From assembly GCF_900110125.1 (NCBI RefSeq), contig NZ_FOCN01000013.1:33507-97506 (forward strand): a DNA stretch of 64,000 nt, read 5' to 3'. Positions 1 to 8,523 of this stretch are shown here, one piece after another; position 1 is the first letter of the stretch, and the number at the start of each line of letters is the position of its first letter. Below the pieces are notes generated by a model that worked only from the letters and a program-made list of their open reading frames with translations, was not told the DNA's origin and made no database searches. A program made the translations under genes and the position numbers. This DNA comes from Cryobacterium luteum. Lineage in GTDB: Bacteria > Actinomycetota > Actinomycetes > Actinomycetales > Microbacteriaceae.

Positions 1-1058
1 TGCTGCAGGCCGTCTGGGACGCCGTCGCGGGCGCGTATTCCGCCCTGTTTCAGGGCGCTATCTATAACTTTCGCGCCGACAATTTTCTCACCGCCATTCG
101 TCCGTTGACCGAGACCCTCACCTTCGCTACGCCGCTGATCGCGGCCGGCCTCGGGGTGGGACTCGCCTTTCGCGTGGGCATGTTCAACATCGGTGGCCGT
201 GGGCAGATGCTCATCGCCGCGGGGGCCGCCGGCTGGGTCGCCTTCGCGGTCGAGCTGCCGGCCGGCATCCACTTGATCGTCGCCATTCTGGCCGGCCTGC
301 TCGGCGGCGCCATCTGGGGCGGAATCGTGGGCCTGCTCAAGGCTCGCACCGGCGCCCACGAGGTGATCGTCACAATCATGCTGAACTTCGTGGCGCTGTA
401 TCTCATTCAGTTTCTGCTGCGCACCCCGGGCGCCCTGCAGGCTCCGGGCAGCAACAACCCGAAGACGCCGGCCATGTTGCCCACCGCGGTGTTCCCCGAC
501 CTGTTCGGCCCCCGGTACAACCTGCACGCCGGTTTTCTCACGGTCATCGCGGCCACCATCTTCGTCTGGTGGTTGCTCGACCGTTCCAATCTCGGGTTTC
601 AGTTTCGTGCCGTCGGGCAGAACCCCAATGCGGCCCGCGTCGCCGGCATCAACGTGAAGAACGTCTACATGTATGCCATGGCCATCTCGGGCGCGCTCGT
701 GGGCCTGGCCGGCGTCAACCAGGTGCTCGGCACCCTGACCAGCGGTTTCAGCTCGGGAATCGATGCCGGCATCGGTTTCGACGCCATCACGGTCGCCCTG
801 CTCGGTCGTTCGCGGCCGTGGGGTATCTTCGCCGCCGGCATCCTGTTCGGAGCCTTCAAAGCCGGTGGCTTCGCCATGCAGGCGGCCGAAGGGGTTCCCA
901 TCGACATCGTCGTGGTCGTTCAGGCACTCATCGTTCTGTTCATCGCGGCACCGCCGCTGGTACGGGCCATGTTCCACCTGCCGACGCCGGGCACCACCAG
1001 GAAACCCAGAATTCACAGCGTCAAGGTACGCACGTCCAACGAGGTGGTGGCGAAATGA
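1..1058 (+). CDS. Nucleoside ABC transporter permease, 5'-truncated by window edge
   Basis: Membrane permease of a BMP-type (BmpA partner) nucleoside ABC importer, in the ribose/branched-chain permease superfamily. The frame is open from base 3 and runs to the TGA at 1056-1058, so the gene enters from outside the window; the TTG at 105 lies inside coding sequence and is not the real start. About 351 codons are visible, with many hydrophobic segments and the loop NPNAARVAGINV (about 621-657), a segment repeated in the next gene. It overlaps the next permease by ATGA (1055-1058). The ATPase and the binding lipoprotein, which usually precede this gene, would lie just left of the window. Nucleoside specificity is inferred from cdd and deoA immediately downstream. 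Confidence 0.9.
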   Translation, partial: LQAVWDAVAGAYSALFQGAIYNFRADNFLTAIRPLTETLTFATPLIAAGLGVGLAFRVGMFNIGGRGQMLIAAGAAGWVAFAVELPAGIHLIVAILAGLLGGAIWGGIVGLLKARTGAHEVIVTIMLNFVALYLIQFLLRTPGALQAPGSNNPKTPAMLPTAVFPDLFGPRYNLHAGFLTVIAATIFVWWLLDRSNLGFQFRAVGQNPNAARVAGINVKNVYMYAMAISGALVGLAGVNQVLGTLTSGFSSGIDAGIGFDAITVALLGRSRPWGIFAAGILFGAFKAGGFAMQAAEGVPIDIVVVVQALIVLFIAAPPLVRAMFHLPTPGTTRKPRIHSVKVRTSNEVVAK

Positions 1059-2353
1059 GCACACTGACCGAGAGCGCCGCTCCCGTTCCGGCTTCGGCCC
1101 CGATCGTGAAGCCGACGGCGCAAATTCGCAGCTGGAAGATTCCGATCACCTTCGGCGGAATTGCCGTGCTGTCCCTTTTGCTGTTCGTCGTGCTCGGCCG
1201 CGGCCAGCGCGGTGACCTCAGCACTTTTCGGCTGTCCGAAGCGCGCGACCTGATCCAGCTGCCCGAGGTGGCCCTGCCGACCTTCGCCACCGGCGTGTTC
1301 GTGGCCATCGTGCTCGTGCTCATGGCCGCGGCGTCGGCCACGCTCGTCTACCGCCATCGCAAGGTTCCGATCGTGTTGACCATTCTGTTCGCCCTGCTCT
1401 TCCTAATCGGTTTTTTGGCCTGGGCGGCCTCCGGTTCAACGATCCCGGTGCCCGGTCTGCTGATCGGAACGGTCACCCTGAGCGCCCCGCTGATCTTCGG
1501 CGCCCTCGGCGGTGTGCTGTCGGAACGCGCTGGCGTCGTGAACGTAGCCATCGAAGCGCAGTTACTGGCCGGTGCCTTCAGCTCGGCGGTCGTGGCCTCC
1601 GCCACGGGCAACCCGTACCTCGGTCTGCTCGCCGCCATGGTGGCCGGCGCGCTCGTGTCGATGGTGCTGGCCGCGTTCGCGCTCAAGTACCTTGTCGACC
1701 AGGTCATCGTCGGTGTCGTGCTCAACGTGCTCGTGATCGGGCTCACCAGCTTTCTTTACTCGCAGGTGCTCGCTCCCAGCGCCACGCTCAACTCACCGGA
1801 TGTCTTTTCACGGCTGAACATCCCGTTGCTCAGCGAGATCCCCATCATCGGCCCCGTGCTGTTTCGCCAGACCATCATCGTCTACGCCATGTACGTGGCC
1901 GTTGCCGTGGTGTATTTCGGCCTGTTTCGCACCAAGTGGGGCCTGCGCGTTCGGGCCGTGGGTGAGCATCCGCAGGCCGCCGACACGGTAGGCATCAACG
2001 TTAACCGCACCCGCTTCGTTGCCGTCACCCTCGGTGGCGTCATCTCGGGCTTCGGCGGGGCCTACTTCACCCTCGGCGCGGTCGGTGCTTTCAACAAGGA
2101 GATGACCAACGGTATGGGCTTCATCGCCCTCGCCGCAGTCATCTTCGGCCAGTGGCATCCGATCAAGGCCACCCTCGCGGCGCTATTGTTCGGCTTCGCA
2201 ACCAACCTGCAGAACGTGCTGGGCATCATCGGCTCGCCGGTGCCGAGCGAGTTCATGCTCATGCTGCCCTACGTCGTGACGATCTTCGCCGTTGCCGGGT
2301 TCGTCGGCCGCTCGCGGGCGCCCGCCGCCGACGGAAAGCCGTACATCAAGTGA
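1055..2353 (+). CDS. Nucleoside ABC transporter permease, second subunit
   Basis: Second permease of the BMP-type nucleoside importer, 432 aa. The ATG at 1055 overlaps the stop of the first permease (ATGA), indicating translational coupling; a longer frame upstream is only the shadow of that gene. About 130 N-terminal residues, including two extra hydrophobic segments, precede the conserved core, which is usual for this subunit in actinomycetes. The core carries EHPQAADTVGINV (about 1963-2000), the counterpart of the loop in the first permease, consistent with a heterodimeric channel. The final codons overlap the GTG start of cdd (GTGA at 2350-2353). The two permeases, cdd and deoA therefore form one operon for nucleoside uptake and breakdown. 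Confidence 0.92.
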   Translation: MSTLTESAAPVPASAPIVKPTAQIRSWKIPITFGGIAVLSLLLFVVLGRGQRGDLSTFRLSEARDLIQLPEVALPTFATGVFVAIVLVLMAAASATLVYRHRKVPIVLTILFALLFLIGFLAWAASGSTIPVPGLLIGTVTLSAPLIFGALGGVLSERAGVVNVAIEAQLLAGAFSSAVVASATGNPYLGLLAAMVAGALVSMVLAAFALKYLVDQVIVGVVLNVLVIGLTSFLYSQVLAPSATLNSPDVFSRLNIPLLSEIPIIGPVLFRQTIIVYAMYVAVAVVYFGLFRTKWGLRVRAVGEHPQAADTVGINVNRTRFVAVTLGGVISGFGGAYFTLGAVGAFNKEMTNGMGFIALAAVIFGQWHPIKATLAALLFGFATNLQNVLGIIGSPVPSEFMLMLPYVVTIFAVAGFVGRSRAPAADGKPYIK

Positions 2354-2775
2354 GCGCTCCCGCCATCGACTGGGCGGCGCTGCGTACGCAGGCCCTCGCC
2401 GCCATGGAGACGGCCTACGTGCCGTACTCGAAGTTTCCGGTGGGCGTCGCGGCCCTCGTCGACGACGGGCGCGTGATCAGCGGATGCAACGTGGAGAACG
2501 CCTCCTACGGCCTCACCCTCTGCGCGGAGTGCGGCCTCGTCTCGGCGCTGCACTTGAGTGGCGGCGGCCGCCTCGTCGCGTTCACCTGTGTCGACGGCAA
2601 CGGCGGCGTGCTCATGCCGTGCGGACGGTGCCGACAGCTGCTCTACGAACACTCCGCACCTGGCATGCTGCTGGAAACCGTGTCGGGTGTGAAAACCATC
2701 GACGAGGTGCTGCCGGATGCGTTCGGGCCGCGCCAACTCGCCGAGTACCACGCCGCAAAGGAACCCACTTCATGA
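2350..2775 (+). CDS. cdd: Cytidine deaminase
   Basis: Cytoplasmic zinc enzyme that deaminates cytidine and deoxycytidine to uridine and deoxyuridine. The protein is 141 aa, the length of homotetrameric bacterial Cdd. Visible motifs are C58-A-E60, giving a zinc ligand and the catalytic glutamate, and P90-C91-G-R-C94, giving the other two cysteine ligands; NVENASYG (48-55) is the substrate-binding strand. The GTG at 2350 is chosen because it overlaps the upstream stop by GTGA and gives the family-typical N-terminus; the longer frame upstream would add residues with no family match. Its stop overlaps the ATG of deoA. Uridine and deoxyuridine produced here feed the phosphorylase encoded next. Confidence 0.97.
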   Translation: MSAPAIDWAALRTQALAAMETAYVPYSKFPVGVAALVDDGRVISGCNVENASYGLTLCAECGLVSALHLSGGGRLVAFTCVDGNGGVLMPCGRCRQLLYEHSAPGMLLETVSGVKTIDEVLPDAFGPRQLAEYHAAKEPTS

Positions 2776-4076
2776 CCGCCATCGAAGCCTTCGACGCCGT
2801 CGATCTCATCCACACCAAGCGCGACCGGGGCGAGCTCAGCGAGCCGCAGATCAACTGGCTGATCGACGCCTACACGCGCGGGTATGTCGGGGACGAGCAG
2901 ATGGCCGCGATGACCATGGCCATCTTTCTGAACGGCATGACCCGAGCTGAGATTCGCTCGCTGACGATGGCGATGCTGGCCAGCGGCGAACGCATGAGCT
3001 TTGCCGGCCTCGGCAAGCCGACCACCGACAAGCACTCCACCGGCGGCGTCGGCGACAAGATCACCCTGCCGCTCATGCCCCTCGTCGCCGTGTTCGGCGC
3101 GGCCGTTCCGCAGCTCTCCGGCCGTGGCCTCGGCCACACCGGCGGCACCCTCGACAAGCTCGAGTCGATTTCGGGCTGGCGCGCCAACCTCACCAACGCG
3201 GAGATGCTCCAGCAGCTGCAGGAGCTCGGCGGCGTGATCTGCGCGGCCGGCAGCGGCCTGGCACCGGCCGACGGCAAGCTCTACGCCCTGCGCGACATCA
3301 CCGGTACGGTCGAGGCGATCCCGCTGATCGCCTCGTCGATCATGTCGAAGAAGATCGCTGAGGGCACCAGCGCGCTCGTGCTCGACGTGAAGTTCGGCTC
3401 CGGCGCTTTTTTGAAAGACATCGAGCGGTCGCGGGAACTGGCGCGCACGATGGTGGAGCTCGGCGAGGACGCCGGGGTGGCGACATCCGCTCTGCTGACC
3501 AACATGAATGTGCCGCTCGGCTTTGCCATCGGCAACGCCAATGAGGTGCGCGAATCGGTCGAGGTGCTCGCCGGCGGCGGGCCGGCCGACGTGGTGGAGC
3601 TCACCGTAGCACTGGCCGAGGAGATGCTCTCGCTCGCCGGAATCACTGGCGTCGACGTGGGCGCGGCGCTCACCGACGGCCGGGCGATGGACAAGTGGCG
3701 GGCCGTGATACGGGCACAGGGCGGCGACCCGGATGCCGCGTTGCCGGTGGCGCGAGAAACCCACGTCGTGCTCGCCGAACGCAGCGGCGTGCTGGTCGAA
3801 CAGCAGGCGCTTCCGTTCGGCATCGGCGCCTGGCGGCTCGGCGCTGGCCGGGCGCGCAAGCAGGATCCGGTGCAGCACGCCGCCGGCATCGACCTGCACG
3901 CCAAGCCCGGCGACACCGTGGTGCAGGGACAGCCACTGTTCACACTGAGCGCTGACGAGCCGGCGCGATTCGCGCGCGCACTCGAAGCTGTTGCGGGTGC
4001 CTGGCGCATCGGCGACCCGGGGGAGCCCGTGCTGGACGGTGGCCCCCTGATCGCCGAGCGCATCGGGAGTCGCTAG
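2772..4076 (+). CDS. deoA: Thymidine / pyrimidine-nucleoside phosphorylase
   Basis: Cytoplasmic glycosyltransferase that splits thymidine, deoxyuridine or uridine with phosphate into base and (deoxy)ribose 1-phosphate. It is 434 aa, the normal family length. Motifs are KHSTGGVGDK (87-96), the phosphate-binding loop, and SGRGLGHTGGTLDKLE (116-131), the family signature. The ATG at 2772 overlaps the cdd stop (ATGA at 2772-2775). It is the last gene of the salvage operon; 283 bases without a gene follow. From sequence alone thymidine and general pyrimidine-nucleoside phosphorylases are hard to tell apart; deoA is the usual name in this context. Confidence 0.95.
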   Translation: MTAIEAFDAVDLIHTKRDRGELSEPQINWLIDAYTRGYVGDEQMAAMTMAIFLNGMTRAEIRSLTMAMLASGERMSFAGLGKPTTDKHSTGGVGDKITLPLMPLVAVFGAAVPQLSGRGLGHTGGTLDKLESISGWRANLTNAEMLQQLQELGGVICAAGSGLAPADGKLYALRDITGTVEAIPLIASSIMSKKIAEGTSALVLDVKFGSGAFLKDIERSRELARTMVELGEDAGVATSALLTNMNVPLGFAIGNANEVRESVEVLAGGGPADVVELTVALAEEMLSLAGITGVDVGAALTDGRAMDKWRAVIRAQGGDPDAALPVARETHVVLAERSGVLVEQQALPFGIGAWRLGAGRARKQDPVQHAAGIDLHAKPGDTVVQGQPLFTLSADEPARFARALEAVAGAWRIGDPGEPVLDGGPLIAERIGSR

Positions 4077-4170
4077 CAGCGTCTGCATTCGCTGAGCGGG
4101 ACGCCCTGGCTACGTGAGGCTCGCGCAAGGTGAGTTCGGCCGCCAGCGGCCCGTCGCGCATTGGCGCGGG

Positions 4171-4262
4171 CGCGAGGTGCCACCTTTTGCCCCATCGTTT
4201 TCGCGAGGTGCCATCTTTGGCCTCATGGCGAGGTTTCATGGGGCCAAAGATGGCACCTCGCG
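4171..4262. repeat. Intergenic hairpin repeat (cgcgaggtgcca family)
   Basis: The gap between deoA and the next gene holds a perfect 21-bp inverted repeat, arms 4202-4222 and 4242-4262, separated by 19 bases. A third, imperfect direct copy of the same arm lies at 4171-4193, exactly 31 bases before the left arm, sharing CGCGAGGTGCCA and diverging slightly after it. The hairpin would be very stable but has no T-run, so it is not a standard intrinsic terminator. Nothing else recognisable was found between 4077 and 4359. Confidence 0.8.
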
Positions 4263-4359
4263 TGGGTGGGGCAGTGATTGCTCCATGAAATAGCGCGCGA
4301 CTGCTTGCACCCCTGTGGATAACCGTCGGGTGGGTCGCTGATCGTGGCACTCTCGGAGC

Positions 4360-5262
4360 ATGCATCTCCAGACTCCACTCCCTCGCGGCTTCGACGTCGG
4401 AGCGTTCACCTATGCCGAGGCCCGGGCCGCGGGCGCGTCGGCCAAGCGCCTGCGGTCGCGCGATATCGAGCATCCGTTTTGGGGTGTCTGCGTTGCGGCC
4501 GGCAGCATTGCAGAGCTGAATGACCGGTGCCGGGCAATTAGACAACGGATGCCCGTTGGCGCCTTCTTCAGCCACGTCACGGCTGCCCGCCTGTTCGGCA
4601 TGCCCCTGCCGGCCAAGCTCGAGGCCGACCCGCTCCTTCATGTGACGGTGCTCGACCCGCATCGGGCCTTGCGAGCAGTGGGGGTTGTCGGACACCGGGT
4701 GGCGATTCCTCCGGGGCTGGGTAGTGTGGCCGGGCTGCCGGTGCTGGAGCCGGTCTCGGCGTGGTGCCAACTGGCATCCGTTCTGGACCTGAATGACCTC
4801 GTCGCGGCGGGTGACCATCTGCTCAGGCCGGAACTCGGGCTCGCGACCGCACCCGAGATCTCAGCGCAGGTCGTGCAGTATGCAGGGCAGCGCGGTGCCC
4901 GCAGCCTGCGCGCGGCAGAGGCGTTGATTCGGCCCCGGGTCGAGTCCAGGCGGGAGACGTTTCTGCGCCTCTTCCTGGTGCTGAGCGGATTTCCCGAGCC
5001 CGAGACGAACGTATACATTCCCCTGCCCGCCGGCAAACGTCGGGTGCGCGGCGACCTGGTCTACTTTCGCTACAAGGTTCTCGTTGAATATGACGGTGAG
5101 CAGCACCGCACCGACGACGGGCAGTACAACCGCGATGCCGAACGGCTGCACGACCTGCGGGGCGCCGGGTGGCTGGTCGTCACCGTGCGCAAGGGGTCGT
5201 CGAAGGAATGGATCCGCGCTGCCGTTGACGGCGCGCTGCGCTCGCGGGGTTGGCGCCCGTAG
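4360..5262 (+). CDS. AbiEi-like / DUF559-like endonuclease-fold protein
   Basis: Protein of 300 aa. The first half resembles the winged-helix region of AbiEi-type antitoxin-like proteins common in actinomycetes (HVTAARLFGMPLP, 72-84). The last 100 residues look like a small restriction-endonuclease fold of the DUF559/Vsr type: R-G-D232-L-V, then VLVEYDGEQHR (240-250), where D232 and the E243/D245 cluster are candidate metal-binding residues, followed by D265 and a C-terminal helix. The ATG at 4360 is the first good start. Members occur as isolated single genes and most are annotated hypothetical. It stands alone here, behind a hairpin repeat. Whether it is a nuclease, a regulator, or a toxin-antitoxin relic cannot be decided from sequence. 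Confidence 0.6.
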   Translation: MHLQTPLPRGFDVGAFTYAEARAAGASAKRLRSRDIEHPFWGVCVAAGSIAELNDRCRAIRQRMPVGAFFSHVTAARLFGMPLPAKLEADPLLHVTVLDPHRALRAVGVVGHRVAIPPGLGSVAGLPVLEPVSAWCQLASVLDLNDLVAAGDHLLRPELGLATAPEISAQVVQYAGQRGARSLRAAEALIRPRVESRRETFLRLFLVLSGFPEPETNVYIPLPAGKRRVRGDLVYFRYKVLVEYDGEQHRTDDGQYNRDAERLHDLRGAGWLVVTVRKGSSKEWIRAAVDGALRSRGWRP

Positions 5263-5310
5263 CCGGAAAATGTTCCGCCACTGAAACCACACGCTGCCTA
5301 AGCTGGGACC

Positions 5311-6297
5311 ATGCACAAGCACACCCTCGGACGAACCGGCCGTACTGTCTCAGTGATCGGCCTGGGCACCTGGCAGTTGGGCGCCGATTGGGGCGCCGTG
5401 TCTGACGCCGACGGGGCCGCCGTGCTGGCGGCATCCGCTGACGCCGGCATCACCTTCTTCGACACAGCGGATGTCTACGGTGACGGCCGCAGCGAACGCC
5501 TGATCGGGCATTTCCTTGCGCACGACGACCCGGGCGCTGCCATCACCGTCGCCACCAAGATGGGACGACGGGCCGAGCAGTTGCCCGAGAATTTCGTGCT
5601 CGCCAACTTTCGGGAGTGGACCGACCGCTCACGCACGAATCTGGGAATGGACACCCTCGACCTCGTGCAGTTGCACTGCCCGCCGAGCGCGGTCTTCGAC
5701 TCGGGTGAGGTTTACGACGCTCTGGACACCCTCGTCGACGAGGGAGCCATCAGCAACTACGGCGTAAGCGTGGAGACCTGCGACCAGGCCCTCGCCGCGA
5801 TCAGCCACCCGGGTGTGGCCACGGTGCAGATCATTCTGAACGCGTTTCGGCTCAAGCCGCTCGACGAGGTACTGCCCGCCGCGCGTGCTGCCGGGGTTGG
5901 CATCATCGCGCGGGTGCCGCTGGCCAGTGGGCTGCTCACCGGCAAGTATTCTCGCGAGACCGTGTTCGCCGAGAGCGACCACCGCAACTTCAACCGCGAC
6001 GGCAGCCACTTCGACGTCGGCGAGACCTTCTCCGGTGTCGACTTCGAGGTGGGACTGCAAGCGGCGACCGAATTCGCCGCCCTGGCTCCGGCCGGCCTGA
6101 CCCCGGCGCAGGCCGCACTGGCCTGGGTCGCCCAGATCGACGGGGTGAGCGCGGTCATTCCCGGTGCGCGCTCGGTCGGGCAGGCGCAGGGCAACGCTGC
6201 CGCGGGCGTGGCCGAGCCCCTCTCCCTGGCCTTCAACGAGGGCGTGCAGGATATCTACGACCGGCTCCTGCGGGAGCAGATCCACCCGCGCTGGTAG
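5311..6297 (+). CDS. Aldo/keto reductase
   Basis: NADPH-dependent oxidoreductase of the aldo/keto reductase superfamily, 328 aa. The catalytic tetrad is visible as D51, Y56 (DTADVYGDGRSE), K83 (VATKMG) and H122 (LVQLHCPP). The C-terminal part carries VIPGARSVGQA, typical of the cofactor phosphate-binding region. TAAGCT-like spacing is seen upstream: the box TAAGCT stands 6 nt before the ATG at 5311, so the mRNA may be leaderless. The gene converges with another reductase of a different AKR subgroup. The physiological substrate cannot be told; family members reduce aldehydes, quinones and sugars. Confidence 0.9.
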   Translation: MHKHTLGRTGRTVSVIGLGTWQLGADWGAVSDADGAAVLAASADAGITFFDTADVYGDGRSERLIGHFLAHDDPGAAITVATKMGRRAEQLPENFVLANFREWTDRSRTNLGMDTLDLVQLHCPPSAVFDSGEVYDALDTLVDEGAISNYGVSVETCDQALAAISHPGVATVQIILNAFRLKPLDEVLPAARAAGVGIIARVPLASGLLTGKYSRETVFAESDHRNFNRDGSHFDVGETFSGVDFEVGLQAATEFAALAPAGLTPAQAALAWVAQIDGVSAVIPGARSVGQAQGNAAAGVAEPLSLAFNEGVQDIYDRLLREQIHPRW

Positions 6298-6320
6298 CAC
6301 CTGGCACGGAGTTCGGGAGC

Positions 6321-7136
6321 TCAGTCGAGGTCGTCGGGGTCTTTGCCGGTGCGCTGGCCGCTGTCGAGCCGGGCGATCGCGGCGAGGTCGTTCGCGTCGA
6401 GCACGATGTCGAACACATCGATATTGGCGCGAATACGTTCCGGTGTGACCGACTTGGGAATGACCACGTTGCCGAGCGACAAATGCCAGGCGATCACGAT
6501 CTGCGCGGCGGACTTGCCGTGCTTGGCGCCGATCGCGTCGAGGGTCTCGTTGCCGATCGCACGGCCCCGGGCCAGCGGCGACCACGCTTCGGTCAGGATG
6601 CCGTGGGCCGCGTCGTACGCACGCACTCCGGCCTGCGGCAACCACGGGTGCAACTCCACCTGGTTGAGCACCGGCACGATGTCGGTCTCTGCAAGCAGCC
6701 GGTCGAGGTGGTGCGGATGAAAGTTGGAGACGCCGATCGAGCGGGCACGGCCATCTGAGCGCAGCTTCTCGAGGGCCCGCCAGGTCTCCACGTAGCGGTT
6801 CTGCTGCGGTGCCGGCCAGTGAATGAGGTACAGATCGACGTAGTCGAGGCCGAGCTTGGCCAGGCTCTCGTCGAAGGCCGTCAACGTTTCGTCATAGCCG
6901 TGGCGGTCATTCCACACCTTGGTCGTCACAAACACGTCCTCACGCGCCACACGGGAGCGGGCCAGTCCCTGCCCGACACCCACCTCGTTCTCGTAGAGGG
7001 CTGCGGTGTCGACATGACGATATCCGGCGTCAAGCGCGATCTCAACGGTATCGGCGGCGAGGGCATCCGCTATTTTGTAGACGCCGAGGCCGAGCTGGGG
7101 GATGGTGTGGCCGTCGTTCAGCGTGAGGGAAGTCAT
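6321..7136 (-). CDS. Aldo/keto reductase (2,5-diketo-D-gluconate reductase type)
   Basis: AKR5-like NADPH-dependent reductase of 271 aa. Tetrad residues are D43 and Y48 (HVDTAALYENE), K73 (TTKVWND) and H106 (LYLIHWP); GVSNFHPHHLD and the C-terminal VIPKSVTPERI are subgroup signatures. The ATG at 7136 is preceded by GGAAGG directly before it and by TAGCAT, so it may be read from a short or leaderless transcript. It is a close relative in type of the reductase at 20642, but the two are clearly distinct sequences. The substrate is unknown; the subgroup acts on small carbonyls, methylglyoxal and keto sugars. Confidence 0.9.
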   Translation of the reverse strand: MTSLTLNDGHTIPQLGLGVYKIADALAADTVEIALDAGYRHVDTAALYENEVGVGQGLARSRVAREDVFVTTKVWNDRHGYDETLTAFDESLAKLGLDYVDLYLIHWPAPQQNRYVETWRALEKLRSDGRARSIGVSNFHPHHLDRLLAETDIVPVLNQVELHPWLPQAGVRAYDAAHGILTEAWSPLARGRAIGNETLDAIGAKHGKSAAQIVIAWHLSLGNVVIPKSVTPERIRANIDVFDIVLDANDLAAIARLDSGQRTGKDPDDLD

Positions 7137-7164
7137 CCTTCCATGCTACGAGACCGGGATCTGG

Positions 7165-7204
7165 CCTAGGAGACCTGAACTTGGCCTAGGAGACCTGAAC
7201 TTGG
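7165..7204. repeat. Tandem 20-bp duplication at the end of the MFS gene
   Basis: The unit CCTAGGAGACCTGAACTTGG occurs twice head to tail (7165-7184 and 7185-7204). The right copy contains the stop codon of the MFS gene on the minus strand (7186-7188), so the left copy is untranslated. It looks like a slippage duplication without effect on the protein. Confidence 0.9.
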
Positions 7205-8394
7205 ATCGGCTCGGTGTCGGGTATGGGGCTGATGTCGCGGCCGCGCAGGTCCGGGTGCCAGCGCCGGCCGAGGGCGGGGATGATGCAGCCGAGGGCGGCG
7301 AAGCCCGCGGCGACGTAGATCGCCGAGACCGGCCCGGAGTGGTCGATCGAGAAGCCGGCTATGGCGGAGCCCATCGCGGCGCCGATCAGCTGGCCGGTGC
7401 CGACCCAGCCGTAGGCTTCGGCGGTATCGCTGAACTTCACGCTCGCCGAGACGATGCCGAACAACACCGCGAAAGCGGGTGCGATACCGACCCCGGCCAA
7501 GAGCAGCGCCAGCGACAACCACCAGAAGGTGAGCCACAGGCTGGCCAGGGCGAGTCCGATCGTGACGATCAGCATGCGGGCGGCCAGCGCCCACGGGCCG
7601 ATCGGGGCATGGCCGAGCGCGAGCCCGCCGATCAGCGAGCCGATCGCGAAGATGCCGAGCACCCAGCCGGCGTCGGCGCTGCCATGGCCGAAGACAGCAA
7701 CGACCCCGGCCTCGACGGCGGCGCAGGCGGCGACGAGGGTGAACCCGACGATGGTGCTAAGCAGCACCTCGGGCTTCTTGAGCACGACGCCGAGCTTGCG
7801 ACGACTGCGCGGAATGCGCACCCGGCCGACCTCGGGCAGGGAGACAAACCAGATGCCCCCGCCGACCAGAAAGATCGCGGCGAGCAGGATACCCGCGGTC
7901 GTCGACACCTGCAGCGCCACAAAGGTTGCGATCACCGGGCCGAGCACCCAGATGATCTCCTGCGCCGACGCGTCGAGCGAGAACAGCGGGGTGAGCTGGC
8001 GTGAGTTGACGATCTTGGGGTAGATGGTACGCACGGCCGGCTGGATCGGCGGGGTGGACAGGCCGGCGACGAATCCGATGAGCATAAGGCTCAGCACCGA
8101 CAGCGGTACCAGCGCCATGACGATGATCGACACGGCGCAGATGAACATGGTCGCGATGATCACCGGGCGCATGCCGAGCCGGCCCATCAACCGGCTGGTG
8201 AGCGGACCGGCGATGGCCTGGCCGATGCTCATGGCGCCCAGCACCAGTCCGGCCGCGCCGTAGGAATCAAAGATCTGCTCAATGTGAATGAGGAAGGCGA
8301 GCGAGAGCATCCCGAACGGAAACCTCGCCGTCAGCTGCGCGCCGATCAGACGGGATACGCCGGGCGTACGCAGGAGCGTCCAGTAACTTTTCAC
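7186..8394 (-). CDS. MFS transporter
   Basis: Major facilitator superfamily protein of 402 aa with about twelve hydrophobic segments, in the drug/metabolite exporter range of the superfamily. The cytoplasmic loop between segments 2 and 3 reads SRLMGRLGMRPV, matching the MFS motif-A position. The start is a GTG at 8394 with the N-terminus MKSYWTLLRTPGV; a TAGACT box lies about 9 nt upstream, suggesting a very short leader. The transcript is divergent from the siderophore locus, whose iron box starts 110 bases away, but the order gives no proof that this carrier handles siderophores. Substrate is unknown. Confidence 0.87.
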   Translation of the reverse strand: MKSYWTLLRTPGVSRLIGAQLTARFPFGMLSLAFLIHIEQIFDSYGAAGLVLGAMSIGQAIAGPLTSRLMGRLGMRPVIIATMFICAVSIIVMALVPLSVLSLMLIGFVAGLSTPPIQPAVRTIYPKIVNSRQLTPLFSLDASAQEIIWVLGPVIATFVALQVSTTAGILLAAIFLVGGGIWFVSLPEVGRVRIPRSRRKLGVVLKKPEVLLSTIVGFTLVAACAAVEAGVVAVFGHGSADAGWVLGIFAIGSLIGGLALGHAPIGPWALAARMLIVTIGLALASLWLTFWWLSLALLLAGVGIAPAFAVLFGIVSASVKFSDTAEAYGWVGTGQLIGAAMGSAIAGFSIDHSGPVSAIYVAAGFAALGCIIPALGRRWHPDLRGRDISPIPDTEPIQVQVS

Positions 8395-8504
8395 AATGCT
8401 TTCAGTCTAGGGTCGGGCGGGTCGAAAACTGGGGGAGACCGGTGACCCGTGCGGTCTGCGCGCTGCCCGCCCGGGTGGTCATTGTCAGGTAAGGCATGCC
8501 ATAC

Positions 8505-8523
8505 TAAGGTGATGCTTACCTTA
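8505..8523 (+). promoter_or_regulatory. Predicted IdeR/DtxR iron box over the start of the siderophore-reductase gene
   Basis: TAAGGTGATGCTTACCTTA has perfect 6-bp arms (taaggt/acctta) around a 7-bp centre and matches 14 of 19 positions of the DtxR/IdeR consensus TTAGGTTAGGCTAACCTAA. A second weaker match lies at 8485-8503. The box covers the proposed ATG at 8512, so repressor binding would block the promoter or the start region directly. Iron-dependent repression of the downstream uptake genes is the expected consequence. Confidence 0.75.

Noticed and set aside
2643..4088. Long open frame antisense to deoA
   Set aside because: It mirrors the codon structure of deoA, has no recognisable family features, and its opposite strand is a fully conserved enzyme. 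High GC makes such shadows common.
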